Assembly (NCBI GenBank): GCA_963989385.1 | Contig: OZ022505.1 | Location: 57,663,737-57,727,736 of the forward strand | DNA: 64,000 bases | Reading direction: 5' to 3' | Origin: Ctena decussata | Lineage: Eukaryota > Mollusca > Bivalvia > Lucinida > Lucinidae | In this document: positions 1-9,893 of the stretch, one piece after another | Layout: every line of letters starts with the position of its first letter | Position numbering within the stretch: position 1 is the stretch's first letter | Notes under the pieces: model-generated | Seen by the model: only the letters and a program-made list of their open reading frames with translations | Told to the model about the DNA's origin: nothing | Database searches by the model: none | Made by a program: the position numbers and the translations under genes

Positions 1-2
1 AA

Positions 3-761
3 CTTTCTCCAGCATTAATTCCCTCCCACATTTTATCAAAATGCTTAGATCACATAAAATTGATATTACATGATCAATTTCAGGGCCTATATCTCTCAAA
101 AACTTTGTCACATGACCCTTACAACTCTCTTAAATTTGCTTATGCAAGAAAACATTCAAAACTGTACATCACGGTTAAATTTCCAGTTTGCCCATTTCCA
201 GAACCAATAAACCTGTTTCAAGTTCAAACCTTTCCAGTACCTGTCAATCATTCCACTGCTCATGCAACTCAGTTGTTAGACCTTGCACACTATTATGCAG
301 TTACACAAGACCTACAATATTATGCAATGTTGCAACATTGGGAACTAGAATCTTGTTTCGGCTCCAGAATCATCTTATGTCACCAAACAAAGGCTTTGAC
401 ACCTAGCACCCATCACACCTGTGCATCAGCACTTTTTGCAAATGATAAAGTGTCGGTCAAAAATCTGTGTAACTTCAGATTCTTAACCGATCACATTAAA
501 CCTGATCTCATTGAGGTTACCAAAAACTCAGTCATAGTTTACAACAATCCTCTGTTAGAACTCGACTGTGCAACTAATAAGAAAATGATAAAGGGGTGCA
601 ACTTTTGTTTAATAACCAAACCTTGTCACTGTTCAATTTCGAGTCAAGAAAACTATCTACCACCCCGCTTATCATCTTGCCAGCATAAAACTGATAATGT
701 CACCATCTTACATCCAGTAAACTTAGCCCTGCTGCAGCGTTCTTTAATGAATCATCGTTAA
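3..761 (+). pseudogene. Envelope-like glycoprotein of a Ty3-type element, N-terminal piece (open at window edge)
   Basis: The frame is open from the first base of the window, so the protein begins further left. It is cysteine-rich, with a row of spaced cysteines and a CxC pair near the C-terminus. This pattern resembles the ectodomain of the baculovirus F / errantivirus Env family carried by some Ty3 elements; that family call is from memory of the pattern. The frame stops at 759-761. The same protein appears to continue one frame over from about position 730, so a single frameshift breaks the gene. It lies directly upstream of a membrane-anchor piece and a polypurine tract plus LTR, as expected for an env gene at the 3' end of an element. 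Non-functional as read. Confidence 0.6.
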
Positions 762-769
762 ATTCAATA

Positions 770-1651
770 TTGGCTGATACCGTCTATCCTGAAGTACTTG
801 ATGTTGATGTACCATTCTTTCGACTTTACAATCATTCAATGTCCAGTGTGCTAGCAGATGACAATAAAAAGCATTTGAGCTTGCAAAAGATGGCAGCAAA
901 AGCCAAAAATGATGCAGTGATTTTTAAATCGTTATCTGAGTCACTTCTAGATGATGACTTATCCTTTAGTGACACATGGCCCATGACAACTGACATCATG
1001 CTCTTTGCTACAATGGCCGCTACAGCGCTGGCAATCGTAGCATTGCTTTACACTTATCTGAAACTGAGAAAGGTTCTTCTAATTTTGAGCACTCTTCAAC
1101 AGAGCACAAATGTCAAAGCTGCAACACTCCCGTCATTTCACTATCACAAAACCATCAGCAGCACGCCCTCACCAAATAATTTTTGGGAAGACATCACCCT
1201 GTCATGGGACCATGGAATCTTTACATTAGTATTTCTTTCATTTATTGCAACTATAGTCATACTCATCATAATTTGTAAACGTAAGTCACACCAAACAACA
1301 TTAGTTTTGGAATTAACAACAGGTGAACAGTGTGTGCACATTCCAATTAAGCATATGCCTTTGAGTCCATCCTATTGGGAAATAGCAGCACCAACCAGCA
1401 TTGATCACATCATAGTCTCACACGATGTATTACAGCCTAAACTGCAGCTGGAATGGTCTGGACTTTGCATAACTAATAAAATAACTAATCAGCAATTGTC
1501 AGTCCCAAATGTTTACAGCCTTAGCATCTTCACAGCATCCAAAATTAGACAAGTCTTGAATCAAACGTACTGCGCGTATTTCTACATTGAGCATCATGGC
1601 CTCACTATTCCAGTTTATCCTTTGGAAGAATCTGACAAGTACATGGGCTAA
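770..1651 (+). pseudogene. Envelope-like glycoprotein, C-terminal membrane-anchor piece
   Basis: This frame is open from about 722, overlapping the end of the upstream piece. The start at 770 is a TTG, so it is a continuation and not an independent gene. About 40 polar residues precede a basic, amphipathic stretch. Two strongly hydrophobic segments follow, at roughly residues 74-98 and 149-169; the second is followed by a basic stop-transfer run (CKRK). A cytoplasmic or lumenal tail of about 120 residues ends at a TAA. A two-membrane-segment tail after a cysteine-rich ectodomain fits an Env-like fusion protein relic. A small host membrane protein is a weaker alternative, because the LTR follows only 170 bp later. 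Confidence 0.55.
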
Positions 1652-1806
1652 AGTAGTTAAGCGCCAGAAAAACATGACTTAGCAGCCTCTGGAATCATCA
1701 AATTGTATAGATATAGTCAGAAATAGTTTGATTTGTGATATAAGAGGACTTATGAAGTGTGGTGTAACAGACTTTGTTTAATGAGCTTTGGAAGACCAAA
1801 GCTTCC

Positions 1807-1817
1807 AAGGGAGGAGA
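1807..1817 (+). other. Polypurine tract of the env-bearing element
   Basis: An 11-base purine run (AAGGGAGGAGA) ends four bases before a TGTCACGCC LTR start. This is the normal position of the plus-strand primer in LTR elements. Confidence 0.55.
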
Positions 1818-2548
1818 CTCCTGTCACGCCGACAGAATTAGCATTCTATCGTTTAGTTTTTTTCCTTTCTTTATTGTATAAATGTTATGCATTTTGTTTC
1901 TATTACATGTATTTACCATACACATATTTCTATCACGTAATAAGTGTATGGATATATCAGCATAGACTTTAACAAGAATATCTTAATATTCTTATTTCTT
2001 AGCGCTGCACAAAGTAGCATTATTTCTTAATTTAGTATTGAAAATTCAGAGCTAAAAGGGAAGTTAACATTCAGAAAGTCTAGTGTCCCAATACTTCACA
2101 TAACTTAACAGTTTAAGATGTAAAAATCCTAATGTCTCAATACTTTACATAAGTTAACATTTTTGATGTACAGGACTGAAATCAGGAAACAGTAAACAAA
2201 GAAAAATAGGTAAATCAAAAGCCATCTATATTATCAAAACATTAATCAGCTCTCCTAATAAATTTTGCCTTCAAACTTCCTTAATGTCCATCTTATTATC
2301 TTTCACATCAGTGAAACTTCTTAGCTGTCCCCTAATCTGAAATTATATTTCACTGGACAATTAGCTGTCTGTGATAATGATCTCACTATCATTATCATGA
2401 CTGCCAGTGACAACTAATGAATAAGGGAGCAATTTCAGGTCTGTTATCGGCAGGAAATGCCATCAACCATGAAAGATGCGCAAAGATAGATCACTGTGTA
2501 GCTTCCTGATCTTTGCAAATATAAACTAGGAGTTTTCCAAGGTCCAGC

Positions 2549-2626
2549 ACTTCATTCTCAGTGCTTGTACAATAAAGATCAAAGCTCACACAGTGTTCTA
2601 GACTCTTTGGACGTTTTTCTTTATAG
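2549..2626 (+). repeat. 78-bp direct repeat, copy 1 (partner 3428-3505)
   Basis: Identical to 3428-3505. It carries an AATAAAG polyadenylation-like signal. The base after it begins GTAAGT, a consensus splice-donor string. Confidence 0.9.
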
Positions 2627-3066
2627 GTAAGTGCAACTTTTAAACTAATTAATATTGTTGTTTTTGCTATTTTCATAAGTAATTTTAACATAACTGATGT
2701 TCATTTTTGCCTCTTGATAATGTTGGTTTAAATAAACGGTCTCCTTCGGTTACAATGAAAAAGTAACTGATTGGCAGTCTCTATTCTCTTTAATTATTGT
2801 TTTTCACAAATTGCTGAACTCCTTCTGTTTTTAAGTTCATATTTATATAATTTTAAGTTCATATTTATAGCCTTTTTAGAATGGGTATTGTTGATACAGT
2901 AATTCAAGCAATCTTTGTAAGGACATGGTAAAACCTGAAGTTCAAATAGGTTGCTATACTCTTTCATTTTAGCTATATTAAATGTGCCATTCTAAGCTTT
3001 GTAAAGTACATCTAATTAAGAAGTATGCTTGATCTCAATTGCTGCCATTATCATTAAGCGGTGCCT

Positions 3067-3125
3067 AATAAATAAATAAATAAATAAATAAATGAATAAA
3101 CAAATAAATGAATAAATAAATAATA
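3067..3125 (+). repeat. AATA-type microsatellite
   Basis: About 14 tetranucleotide units of AATA/AATG/AACA. A second, shorter patch lies at 3222-3246. Confidence 0.9.
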
Positions 3126-3427
3126 GGGGTTTACTCATCATTCATAATGCAAACAGTTACTCATGTGCTCCGGCAACTGCATATCGCAGTGCTAATTGAA
3201 TAAATCTTTAAGTCATGACTGAATAAATTAATAAATGAATAAATAATTTTGTTACTGTCGATAGTTGTGGTGTTAGCAGTATTTCCGCATACAGGTAGCA
3301 GCTTCTTATCTTGAAGCACAATAAGTACATGTTAAGACTAACGCTTGATGATGTTGAGAAGTCATGCCATAGATTATGTGTATGATTAGTATTTTTTGTT
3401 ATGTTATTGTTATGTGTATATATATCG

Positions 3428-3505
3428 ACTTCATTCTCAGTGCTTGTACAATAAAGATCAAAGCTCACACAGTGTTCTAGACTCTTTGGACGTTTTTCTT
3501 TATAG
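3428..3505 (+). repeat. 78-bp direct repeat, copy 2
   Basis: Identical to 2549-2626. Here the repeat continues into the short tail that ends the putative LTR. Confidence 0.9.
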
Positions 3506-3908
3506 ATTGTCCATAGCGAAACAACACTCCCGTGTAAGACGAAACGTCGAAATTCGTCAGCGGGAAACATGCCCTCCCTTTTCATAATCCGTATTTGTTT
3601 TACAATGAACTCAGTACATATATAACATGATCGTTTTTTTCGGTCAGATTAAAACTTATTTTCAGTTTTCTTTGCATATGGGCATAAATTTTGCGGCGGT
3701 CCTAAATGTTTTCTTGATCAGAGTACTTCGTACATGATTATTACTTAACTTAAGGTTATATTACGTAGTCTGTGACTACGAAACCTACTATCGTCCCAAA
3801 GAATTTTCCACACCTCGATATTACCGCGGACGCTTCTAAAAATATATTTTTCGACAAAAGGATAATAATTACTGTTAAAAATTACCCGGAACTTATATTC
3901 AAACTAAA

Positions 3909-4035
3909 TTCAAAGATTCCTACAATAATGTAGACTACTGGGCTAATATTAAGGACACTCTTTATACAACGATTGCATTCCCAAACATTTTGACTTTAAC
4001 CTGAATTAAAATTTTGCTGTGATAAAGAATACATA
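3909..4035 (+). repeat. 347-bp tandem repeat, left remnant
   Basis: This stretch matches 18068-18207, sharing an AACGATTGCATT block and a GCTGTGATAAAGAAT block. It ends at the left edge of the 13.8-kb transposon. It is the part of a repeat unit left of that insertion. Confidence 0.7.
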
Positions 4036-4451
4036 TGTGACCCGTCGCGCAAAAAGGGACGAGTTGGGTGTCCTATAGCGAAATTTAGTTATATGTCTCA
4101 GTGAATAAGCAAATCTAAGAGGATTCGGAAAATATCAAAATTTTGGTGGCTCTTGGCCATTTTGGGGCTCAAATTGTCTGCAGAACGTAGGTACCGTCAT
4201 AAATTGTCACAAATGCTTTGATGACGTTGTGGTGACGTCGCAAAGTAAAATCGTTCAGAACTTGTAACTGATAGATAAAGTAAATATTTGTTTTGTGTGC
4301 CGTCCTTGGAAGCTTTTTTTGCTGAATAAATATTCCGAACCATGCTTCTCGGGAACTTCTTCCTGCAGGTATGACAAAGAGATCACCCACTGGCATCAAA
4401 TTAAACCAATAAGCATTTTGATGTATTATCAAGCGACATGCACATATATAA

Positions 4452-4692
4452 GCCGCGACGCGACAAAACCAAGACAGTGATATTTGAACCACACGAAGAC
4501 TCAGATCAGTCTGGACATCCGCCAAGTCTGATCAGAAGCTTCGCTGTGCGCGTAAAGAATGGCAAAGGGTCTAAGCTACCTTCATGCCGTTGCATGCGTC
4601 GGCGAAGATTGATCAGACTAGGCGTTAGCCCAGGCGAATCTGAGTCTTCACTGGGCGCACATGCCACTTTGTTGTTATGGTCGTGATGGTTT
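4452..4692. mobile_element. Foldback MITE family A, copy 1
   Basis: A palindromic element of about 240 bp. Both ends carry the family signature (GACAAAACC...GGTTTTGTC, here diverged). Inside are AGACTCAGATCAG and its complement CTGATCTGAGTCTTC. At least eight further copies occur in this window. Confidence 0.7.
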
Positions 4693-4699
4693 CTGCAGT

Positions 4700-4788
4700 T
4701 TTTTACGGGCGCCCGTAAAAATAACGGGAAATGGACTGGCAGCTGGTTTCCGGTTATTCTACCGTAAAATCTTCGGATTTTTTACAAG
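4700..4788. mobile_element. Half copy of the 323-bp CACTG MITE
   Basis: It matches the right half of the elements at 15810-16132 and 16959-17281, including TTACGGGCGCCCGTAAAA, GGACTGGCAGCTGG and CCGTAAAATC. The left half is missing. Confidence 0.65.
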
Positions 4789-4834
4789 GTAATGGTAACT
4801 GATGGTATTTTCCTTGTTTTTGTCCAAAAAGAAT

Positions 4835-4885
4835 GCAATTGCTTGATAGAACCGCCTCAATTGGCGATGAGGCGGTTTTAATGAG
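4835..4885. repeat. GC-rich hairpin
   Basis: GAACCGCCTCAATTGGCGATGAGGCGGTTT folds into a stem of about 10 bp. A similar hairpin lies at 34181-34214. It is probably the core of an old foldback element. Confidence 0.5.
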
Positions 4886-5064
4886 TAGTAACCATCTATG
4901 TTTTGAGACTAAATAGGGGCCTAAGTAAAATAATGCCGTGTTCACGAAACGTGTAGGAGACAGTCTTACAGAGTCTTGTAAACTTCCTCGCCAAAATTAT
5001 TCTAAAATTTCACGTGTACAACATCATTTGCCAGTTTGGGTTAGACACTGAATTCTAAACCTTT

Positions 5065-5069
5065 TTTGC
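5065..5069. other. Target-site duplication TTTGC, left copy
   Basis: TTTGC directly precedes the 5' LTR and is repeated exactly at 15385-15389 after the 3' LTR. Five bases is typical of Ty3-type integration. Confidence 0.85.
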
Positions 5070-5705
5070 TGTTACGAAATGGATCGTCGATCGTCGACTA
5101 TGTCGTCGAAATCATTTTAATCCTTTAAATCAGTAGAGCTACAGTTTTAGGGCAACTGTGGTAATAAAACATTTACGGAAATTGTGGCTACGTTATGCAT
5201 GGGTTGTTTGTGAATACCTCTCGTGGACAGCGTATTGCATGATTTTAAGGTGAATACCTGCACGAGTCTTTTGATTGTGGACAGCGTGTTGCATGATTTT
5301 AATGTGAATACCTGCACGCTTATATTCGAGTCCCATGATTTAAATGTGAGACGCATACTATTTATACGCCTATCTTTTATTGAAAAGTTAGACGTGGCTG
5401 TTTAATTCTTATACTGAGGATGTTATATTGTTGTGTGCCCAGATTCTGAGTTTAGACCTGAATGGTAAGATTTTATTATATTTATTTAGAATAGTTTGGC
5501 TAAGAATGAAAATGTGACTTCTGATTGATATGGTATGATTATATGTGTCGACTGATTTGATTTTGTTGACAGTGATCAGGCTGTGCATATGTCGACCAAT
5601 TTTGTTTATACTGACCATGCTGCGCATGGTATTTGTATATTAGGAAGTTTTGTAAATTACGGAAATAGTTTATATCACTGATGTTGGTTGCAATGGTGTG
5701 CGTCT

Positions 5706-5910
5706 ATTTTACGTCCAGTGACGTCAGTTGCATTCATGTTATTCATGTGACGTCAGTTGCATTCATGTTATTGCGACGTCAGCACTTTTTACATTAGTTT
5801 CACTGGTGTGCGTCTATTTGACGTCCAGTGACGTCAGTTGTATTCATGTTCTTCATGAGACGTCAGTTGCATTCATGTTATTGCGACGTCAGCACTTTTT
5901 ATATTAGTTT
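5706..5910 (+). promoter_or_regulatory. Minisatellite of cAMP-response-element-like sites in U3
   Basis: Units of about 29 and 100 bp carry GTGACGTCAGTTGCATTCAT. The palindrome TGACGTCA, the full CRE consensus bound by CREB/ATF-type bZIP proteins, occurs here and again near 5970, 6306, 6334 and 7033. Array length differs from the 3' LTR by one 29-bp unit. Regulatory use is inferred. Confidence 0.5.
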
Positions 5911-7190
5911 CACGTATACGTGGCCTATAGAAGTAGATTGATTCGTAATGGAACTAATTTATATACTCGTGACGTCAATTGACGCCATAGCATGCACCGC
6001 ATTAAGGTTTTTTTCCATAAGTTATAATGGTAACATTTGGTCATTATGCGTTTGATTTGCCTTCATTAGACGGCGTCATATGGTATAACATCATTGATGT
6101 CATGATGTCAGATCAAACGTTATGATCCCAAATGTGTGAGAAACGCTTATTCAGCTATTATTTTCTATGGCAAATGGTATTACGCTTAGTTTAAAGAAAT
6201 GAATTAATACATATGCGAGTTAGATTTTGGTCAATCAATTTAATGTAAATAGGTCATTGTTTAGATTATTCATGTTTTATGTGGGGTATGTCATGGTAAT
6301 GCCTGTTGACGTCAGTATACTTCTTGACAATGTTTGACGTCAGATCCTTCGACGCACATGCGTGGTAGGATCTACGTTTCTTCATTGGCGGAAGTGGTAA
6401 GCACACTTTTAGCTTTACATCGTGAGCGCGAGTCGTGTCTAGTGACACGGCTGGCGTGTGCACGTTATGCTCGGCATTCGCCGAGGTCGTTGTATGGTAT
6501 TTCCAAGACAAGCCCAAGTCTTACGTATTGTTATTATGTAGTTACAATGTATTAAGTGTAAGTTCGTTATTTTTAGGCACATCAAGTCCGGCAGTCAGCT
6601 GTTAGGGCTTAGAGCCACGTCTCACCTGGAGATTCGATATACGTCTCCAGGTTAATACCAACCCGGGTAGAGCAGTTACAACGCCCTTGTGCATGTATTC
6701 CTAGCAGAGGCGGGAAGCACAAAATATTGGCAAAATCGATGTAATTACTGCAGAGGTGAAAGTGGGACAGTGTTCGTCCACTAAAGTGTGTCATATTATA
6801 TTTAGACTGGTCTCTGGTACGATCCAGGGAGCGACCAGTATATAATCGTGCACGTGTTAATATAAGTCGGTGTTCCTCATGATATATGGACTGGCCCATG
6901 ACATGATCCAGGGAACGACAAAGTGAAGTCTACCAACATAAGGCCTTGGTTTTTTTTTTGTATGAGCTCAAACTGACGTCTTTTGTTCTTTGTGTTTTCC
7001 TTTAGTTCATGGCGCTGAGCCGAGTACGGTGTTGACGTCAGACAGTAATCTATTTGCGCATTGCACGCAAATCGATTACAGATTTGAAACAAACACCTTA
7101 CTTGGGCCAGCGACATGAACTAATATGTGTTGTATATTATTGTAATTGTGACAGTTGTAAATTGTATTGTTGTATATAGAATTTACATTA

Positions 7191-7198
7191 TATATAAA
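7191..7198 (+). promoter_or_regulatory. TATA box of the 5' LTR
   Basis: TATATAAA lies about 150 bp before the LTR end, which would place initiation near 7220 and give a short R-U5. The 3' LTR has the same sequence. Initiation was not determined. Confidence 0.45.
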
Positions 7199-7345
7199 CT
7201 TCAAAACTTCTAACGTTGTTAGAGTTTCCTTGTTAGTGTAGTACACTGGTAGATAACCCTTTAACCGGAAATCACCCTCCGCCGTCCTGGCGACGCATAA
7301 GGCTCTACACCCGTGTCGACCGTGTGTAAAACCTTCTGCGTAACA

Positions 7346-7359
7346 TGGTGTCATGAAGT
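7346..7359 (+). other. Primer-binding site (tRNA-Leu-like)
   Basis: TGGTGTCATGAAGT begins on the base after the 5' LTR. TGGTGTCA is complementary to a tRNA ending TGACA-CCA, as in animal tRNA-Leu. Beyond that the match is imperfect, so the primer identity is tentative. Confidence 0.6.
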
Positions 7360-8291
7360 AACGGGATTTGATTTCCGGTTAATATCTGCCAGTGTAACAC
7401 ATTGACAATATATACAGAATCTAGACACAATTTTGTCAGACATTTTTTTTTATTATTATTGACTTTCTGATTGTTCTTTTCTAAGGTGACGTAAGGCGGT
7501 GAATTTTAGGGGAACAATTTTGCCACTAAATTCTTTGTAAATGTAACCTACACTCAGTTAAGGTCAACTATCCTTATTCCCTGCGTGATGAAGTGCGATA
7601 GCCCATGCATTAATTTGTGATAGAATGTAACAGCTTGCATATCTGAGTGGGGAAACTGAGGTATATAGACCTGAATTGTCTTGGCACGGATGATACATAT
7701 TTAGTTTTAAGGTCCGGTTGAGTACCTTGGCACTGCTGTTGCATGACAATCTGTAAGTTTATTAACTTAAACGTTTTCTACGTTGTGTCGTAACCGTTAC
7801 TGAGGTCCATTTTATGTCCTGATTTAGTAACGTAGGTCACTCGTAACGTTATATAATATCGTTACAATGAATTAAACCTAATAGCGGAATCTTAAGTTTG
7901 ATTTACCGTTGGTATCTTATAAGGTTTTGTAATGTAGGATGTACAGTTGTCGTGTCAGTGTTAATACGTTGCGTTACATACGTTACGTTTGTATATCCGA
8001 TGCGCTAGAACAAGTTGGGCGTAATTGTAATGTGGGTTATTTACGTCATCTAATTGTGTCATATGATAGTGAAAAGAAGTTCTTGGTAAAGTCAACGTCA
8101 GTTTATGACGTCATTTCCGGTCTGTTATGAACGCAACTTTAATGGCTACGTTTAGATCGTGAGTATACTAATTAATCAACGTTTTAGTTGGATTAGTTCG
8201 TTATTATTATTGTTAGCGTTTTAGTTAACATGTGTGACTATAAGTGAACGTCGGTTTCAGATAAGTTAACGTGAGCATTACGTTAAGCGGC
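7360..8291 (+). other. Untranslated leader between PBS and gag
   Basis: About 930 bp with no convincing open frame. It lies between the primer-binding site and the gag start, where packaging and leader signals would be expected. No repeats are evident. Confidence 0.6.
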
Positions 8292-9893
8292 ATGGATCAG
8301 TTAGTTAAGACGGGAAAGGAGTTAGGTTATGAGGGGCAGGCATTGCAGGAATTTGTAAAGCAACAGCAAGAGACTGAGAGGGCAGAAAGGCACGCGGTAA
8401 GGGAACTTGATAAAGAGAAGATCGCGGCGGAGAAAGAAAAGCTTGCGCAGGCCGATAAAGACCGGGAAATTGAGTTAGCTAGGATCGCGCAGGGCGAAAA
8501 AGATAGGGAAATTGAATTAGCTAAGATTGCGGCGGATAGGGCGACGGAAGAAGCTAAGATTGCGGCGGATAGGGAAATCGAGATGGCGCGAATTGAAAGT
8601 ATAGAGCGGCAAGCCGAGAAAGATAGGGAAGCTAAGTTGTCTCAAGTCGAAAGCGATAAAGAAGCGAAGTTGTCGAGCGAAGTTGAGTTAGAAAAGTTGA
8701 AGTATAGTTTTGAATTGCAGCAACGCGAGTTGAAGAATCAGATAGATTTGCAGAAGGTAACGTTTAGAGTTGAATTAGAAAAACAGAAGGCTGAAAAGTT
8801 AGCGCATGCGCGAGATCCCAAATTACCGTATTTTGATGTAAGTAAGGATAAAATGGATAGTTACTTATCAAGGTTTGAGAAATACGCGACGGCAAACAAA
8901 TGGGATAAAATCGTTTGGGCTGCATATTTAAGCGCATTACTTAAAGGTCGCGCGCTTGATGTTTACGATAGATTGTCAGTAGATGATGCAGCGGATTATG
9001 ACAAGTTGAAAGATGCGTTGTTAAAGAATTTCGATATGACTGAACGCGGTTTTAGGAAGAAATTCCGCTATGATAGGCCTGAAAAGTCCGAAACATTTAT
9101 TCAGTGTAGTAGTAGACTTAGGTCGTATCTTAATAAATGGTTGAAAATGGCGAAAGTAGACCAGTCTTACGAAGCTGTTTGCGATTTTTTCGCTAGAGAT
9201 CAGTTTTTAGAATCCTGTAGTAAAGAACTATATGTTCATTTGAAACCGAAAACATTCACGAATCTAGGTGAGATGGCTAGGGAAGAAGATTTATTTGCAG
9301 GAGCACGTGGCGGTGTCTACGCTTGTGTTAATAAGGGGCAGCGTGATAGTAAGGGCGTAACTCAGAGTAGATCTGATAATAAGCCGAGTGCGAAGCCAGA
9401 GATAAAATGTAGTATTTGTGGTAAGGGACATTTAACATATAAATGTTTTAAGAATCCCGATAGGAAGCAAGCATATAGTGCGGAAGTAGGTGCAAGTGCA
9501 AGCGGATATAGCGGAAATAAGGGGAGTAGCTATGCACCGAAAGATGAGACACAAAGATCACAGAGTAAGAGCGATACTGTACAGACAAAGGGTAGTAATT
9601 CAGATCGTGGCCGTTGTCGGGGTTATTCCCGCGGACGTGGTCGGGGTGGCGGACATCAAATGAGCTTTTGTAAAACTACAATGAATAGGTCTCATGAAAT
9701 TGAAGGTCTCTATAAGAGTAAGGAAGAAAGTCCACTAATCAATGATAACGTGGATAGGGAAGGTGTCTGTTACTTTTTAAGGTCGCGATTACCAACAGCG
9801 CAGGGTACGGTTAATGGTAAGACTGTTGTAGTTTTAAGGGACACAGGTTGTACTGGGTGTGTCGTTCGTAGAAACTTGGTTTCTAATGATTAG
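8292..9893 (+). CDS. Gag plus N-terminal part of aspartic protease
   Basis: The first in-frame ATG is at 8292, with an in-frame TAA at 8262 and a good start context (GGCATGG). The first ~170 residues are a charged Lys/Glu/Ala/Arg coiled coil with short repeats such as DREIELA. A capsid-like domain of about 150 residues follows, with RFEKYA and a WAAYLSALLKG segment. A zinc knuckle CX2CX3HX4C is encoded at 9408-9446. An Arg/Gly-rich basic patch comes next (about 9600-9655). The retroviral-type protease active site DTG is encoded at 9840-9848. The frame meets a TAG at 9891-9893 inside the protease fold and stays open beyond it. The capsid packages element RNA and the protease matures the polyprotein. 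Confidence 0.85.
   Translation: MDQLVKTGKELGYEGQALQEFVKQQQETERAERHAVRELDKEKIAAEKEKLAQADKDREIELARIAQGEKDREIELAKIAADRATEEAKIAADREIEMARIESIERQAEKDREAKLSQVESDKEAKLSSEVELEKLKYSFELQQRELKNQIDLQKVTFRVELEKQKAEKLAHARDPKLPYFDVSKDKMDSYLSRFEKYATANKWDKIVWAAYLSALLKGRALDVYDRLSVDDAADYDKLKDALLKNFDMTERGFRKKFRYDRPEKSETFIQCSSRLRSYLNKWLKMAKVDQSYEAVCDFFARDQFLESCSKELYVHLKPKTFTNLGEMAREEDLFAGARGGVYACVNKGQRDSKGVTQSRSDNKPSAKPEIKCSICGKGHLTYKCFKNPDRKQAYSAEVGASASGYSGNKGSSYAPKDETQRSQSKSDTVQTKGSNSDRGRCRGYSRGRGRGGGHQMSFCKTTMNRSHEIEGLYKSKEESPLINDNVDREGVCYFLRSRLPTAQGTVNGKTVVVLRDTGCTGCVVRRNLVSND

Larger units (their letters stand above)
1822..3569 (+). repeat. 3' LTR of the env-bearing element, internally rearranged
   Basis: It begins TGTCACGCC just after a polypurine tract and plausibly ends in GGGAAACA at 3569. 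A TATA-like AATATAAAC lies near 2519 and an AATAAAG signal near 2570. A 78-bp segment at 2549-2626, carrying the AATAAAG, is repeated exactly at 3428-3505. About 800 bp that look like inserted sequence, including an AATA microsatellite, lie between. The first copy runs into GTAAGT; the second runs into the putative LTR end. The left LTR is outside the window, so the 3' boundary and target duplication cannot be checked. Confidence 0.5.
5070..7345 (+). repeat. 5' LTR (2,276 bp)
   Basis: The ends TGTTACG and CGTAACA are perfect 7-bp inverted repeats. It includes a ~60-bp imperfect tandem at 5213-5330, a CRE-rich minisatellite at 5706-5910 and a TATATAAA box at 7191. Small open frames inside it occur identically in the 3' LTR and show no protein features, so I treat them as chance. 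Confidence 0.92.

Noticed and set aside
5147..7354. Small open frames in the 5' LTR, repeated at 13157-15155 in the 3' LTR
   Set aside because: They are duplicated because the LTRs are duplicated, have no protein features and overlap on both strands.
9891..9893. Programmed readthrough as the default reading of the TAG
   Set aside because: The stop is inside the protease fold and no strong readthrough context is visible, so mutation is simpler; kept as a finding to check.
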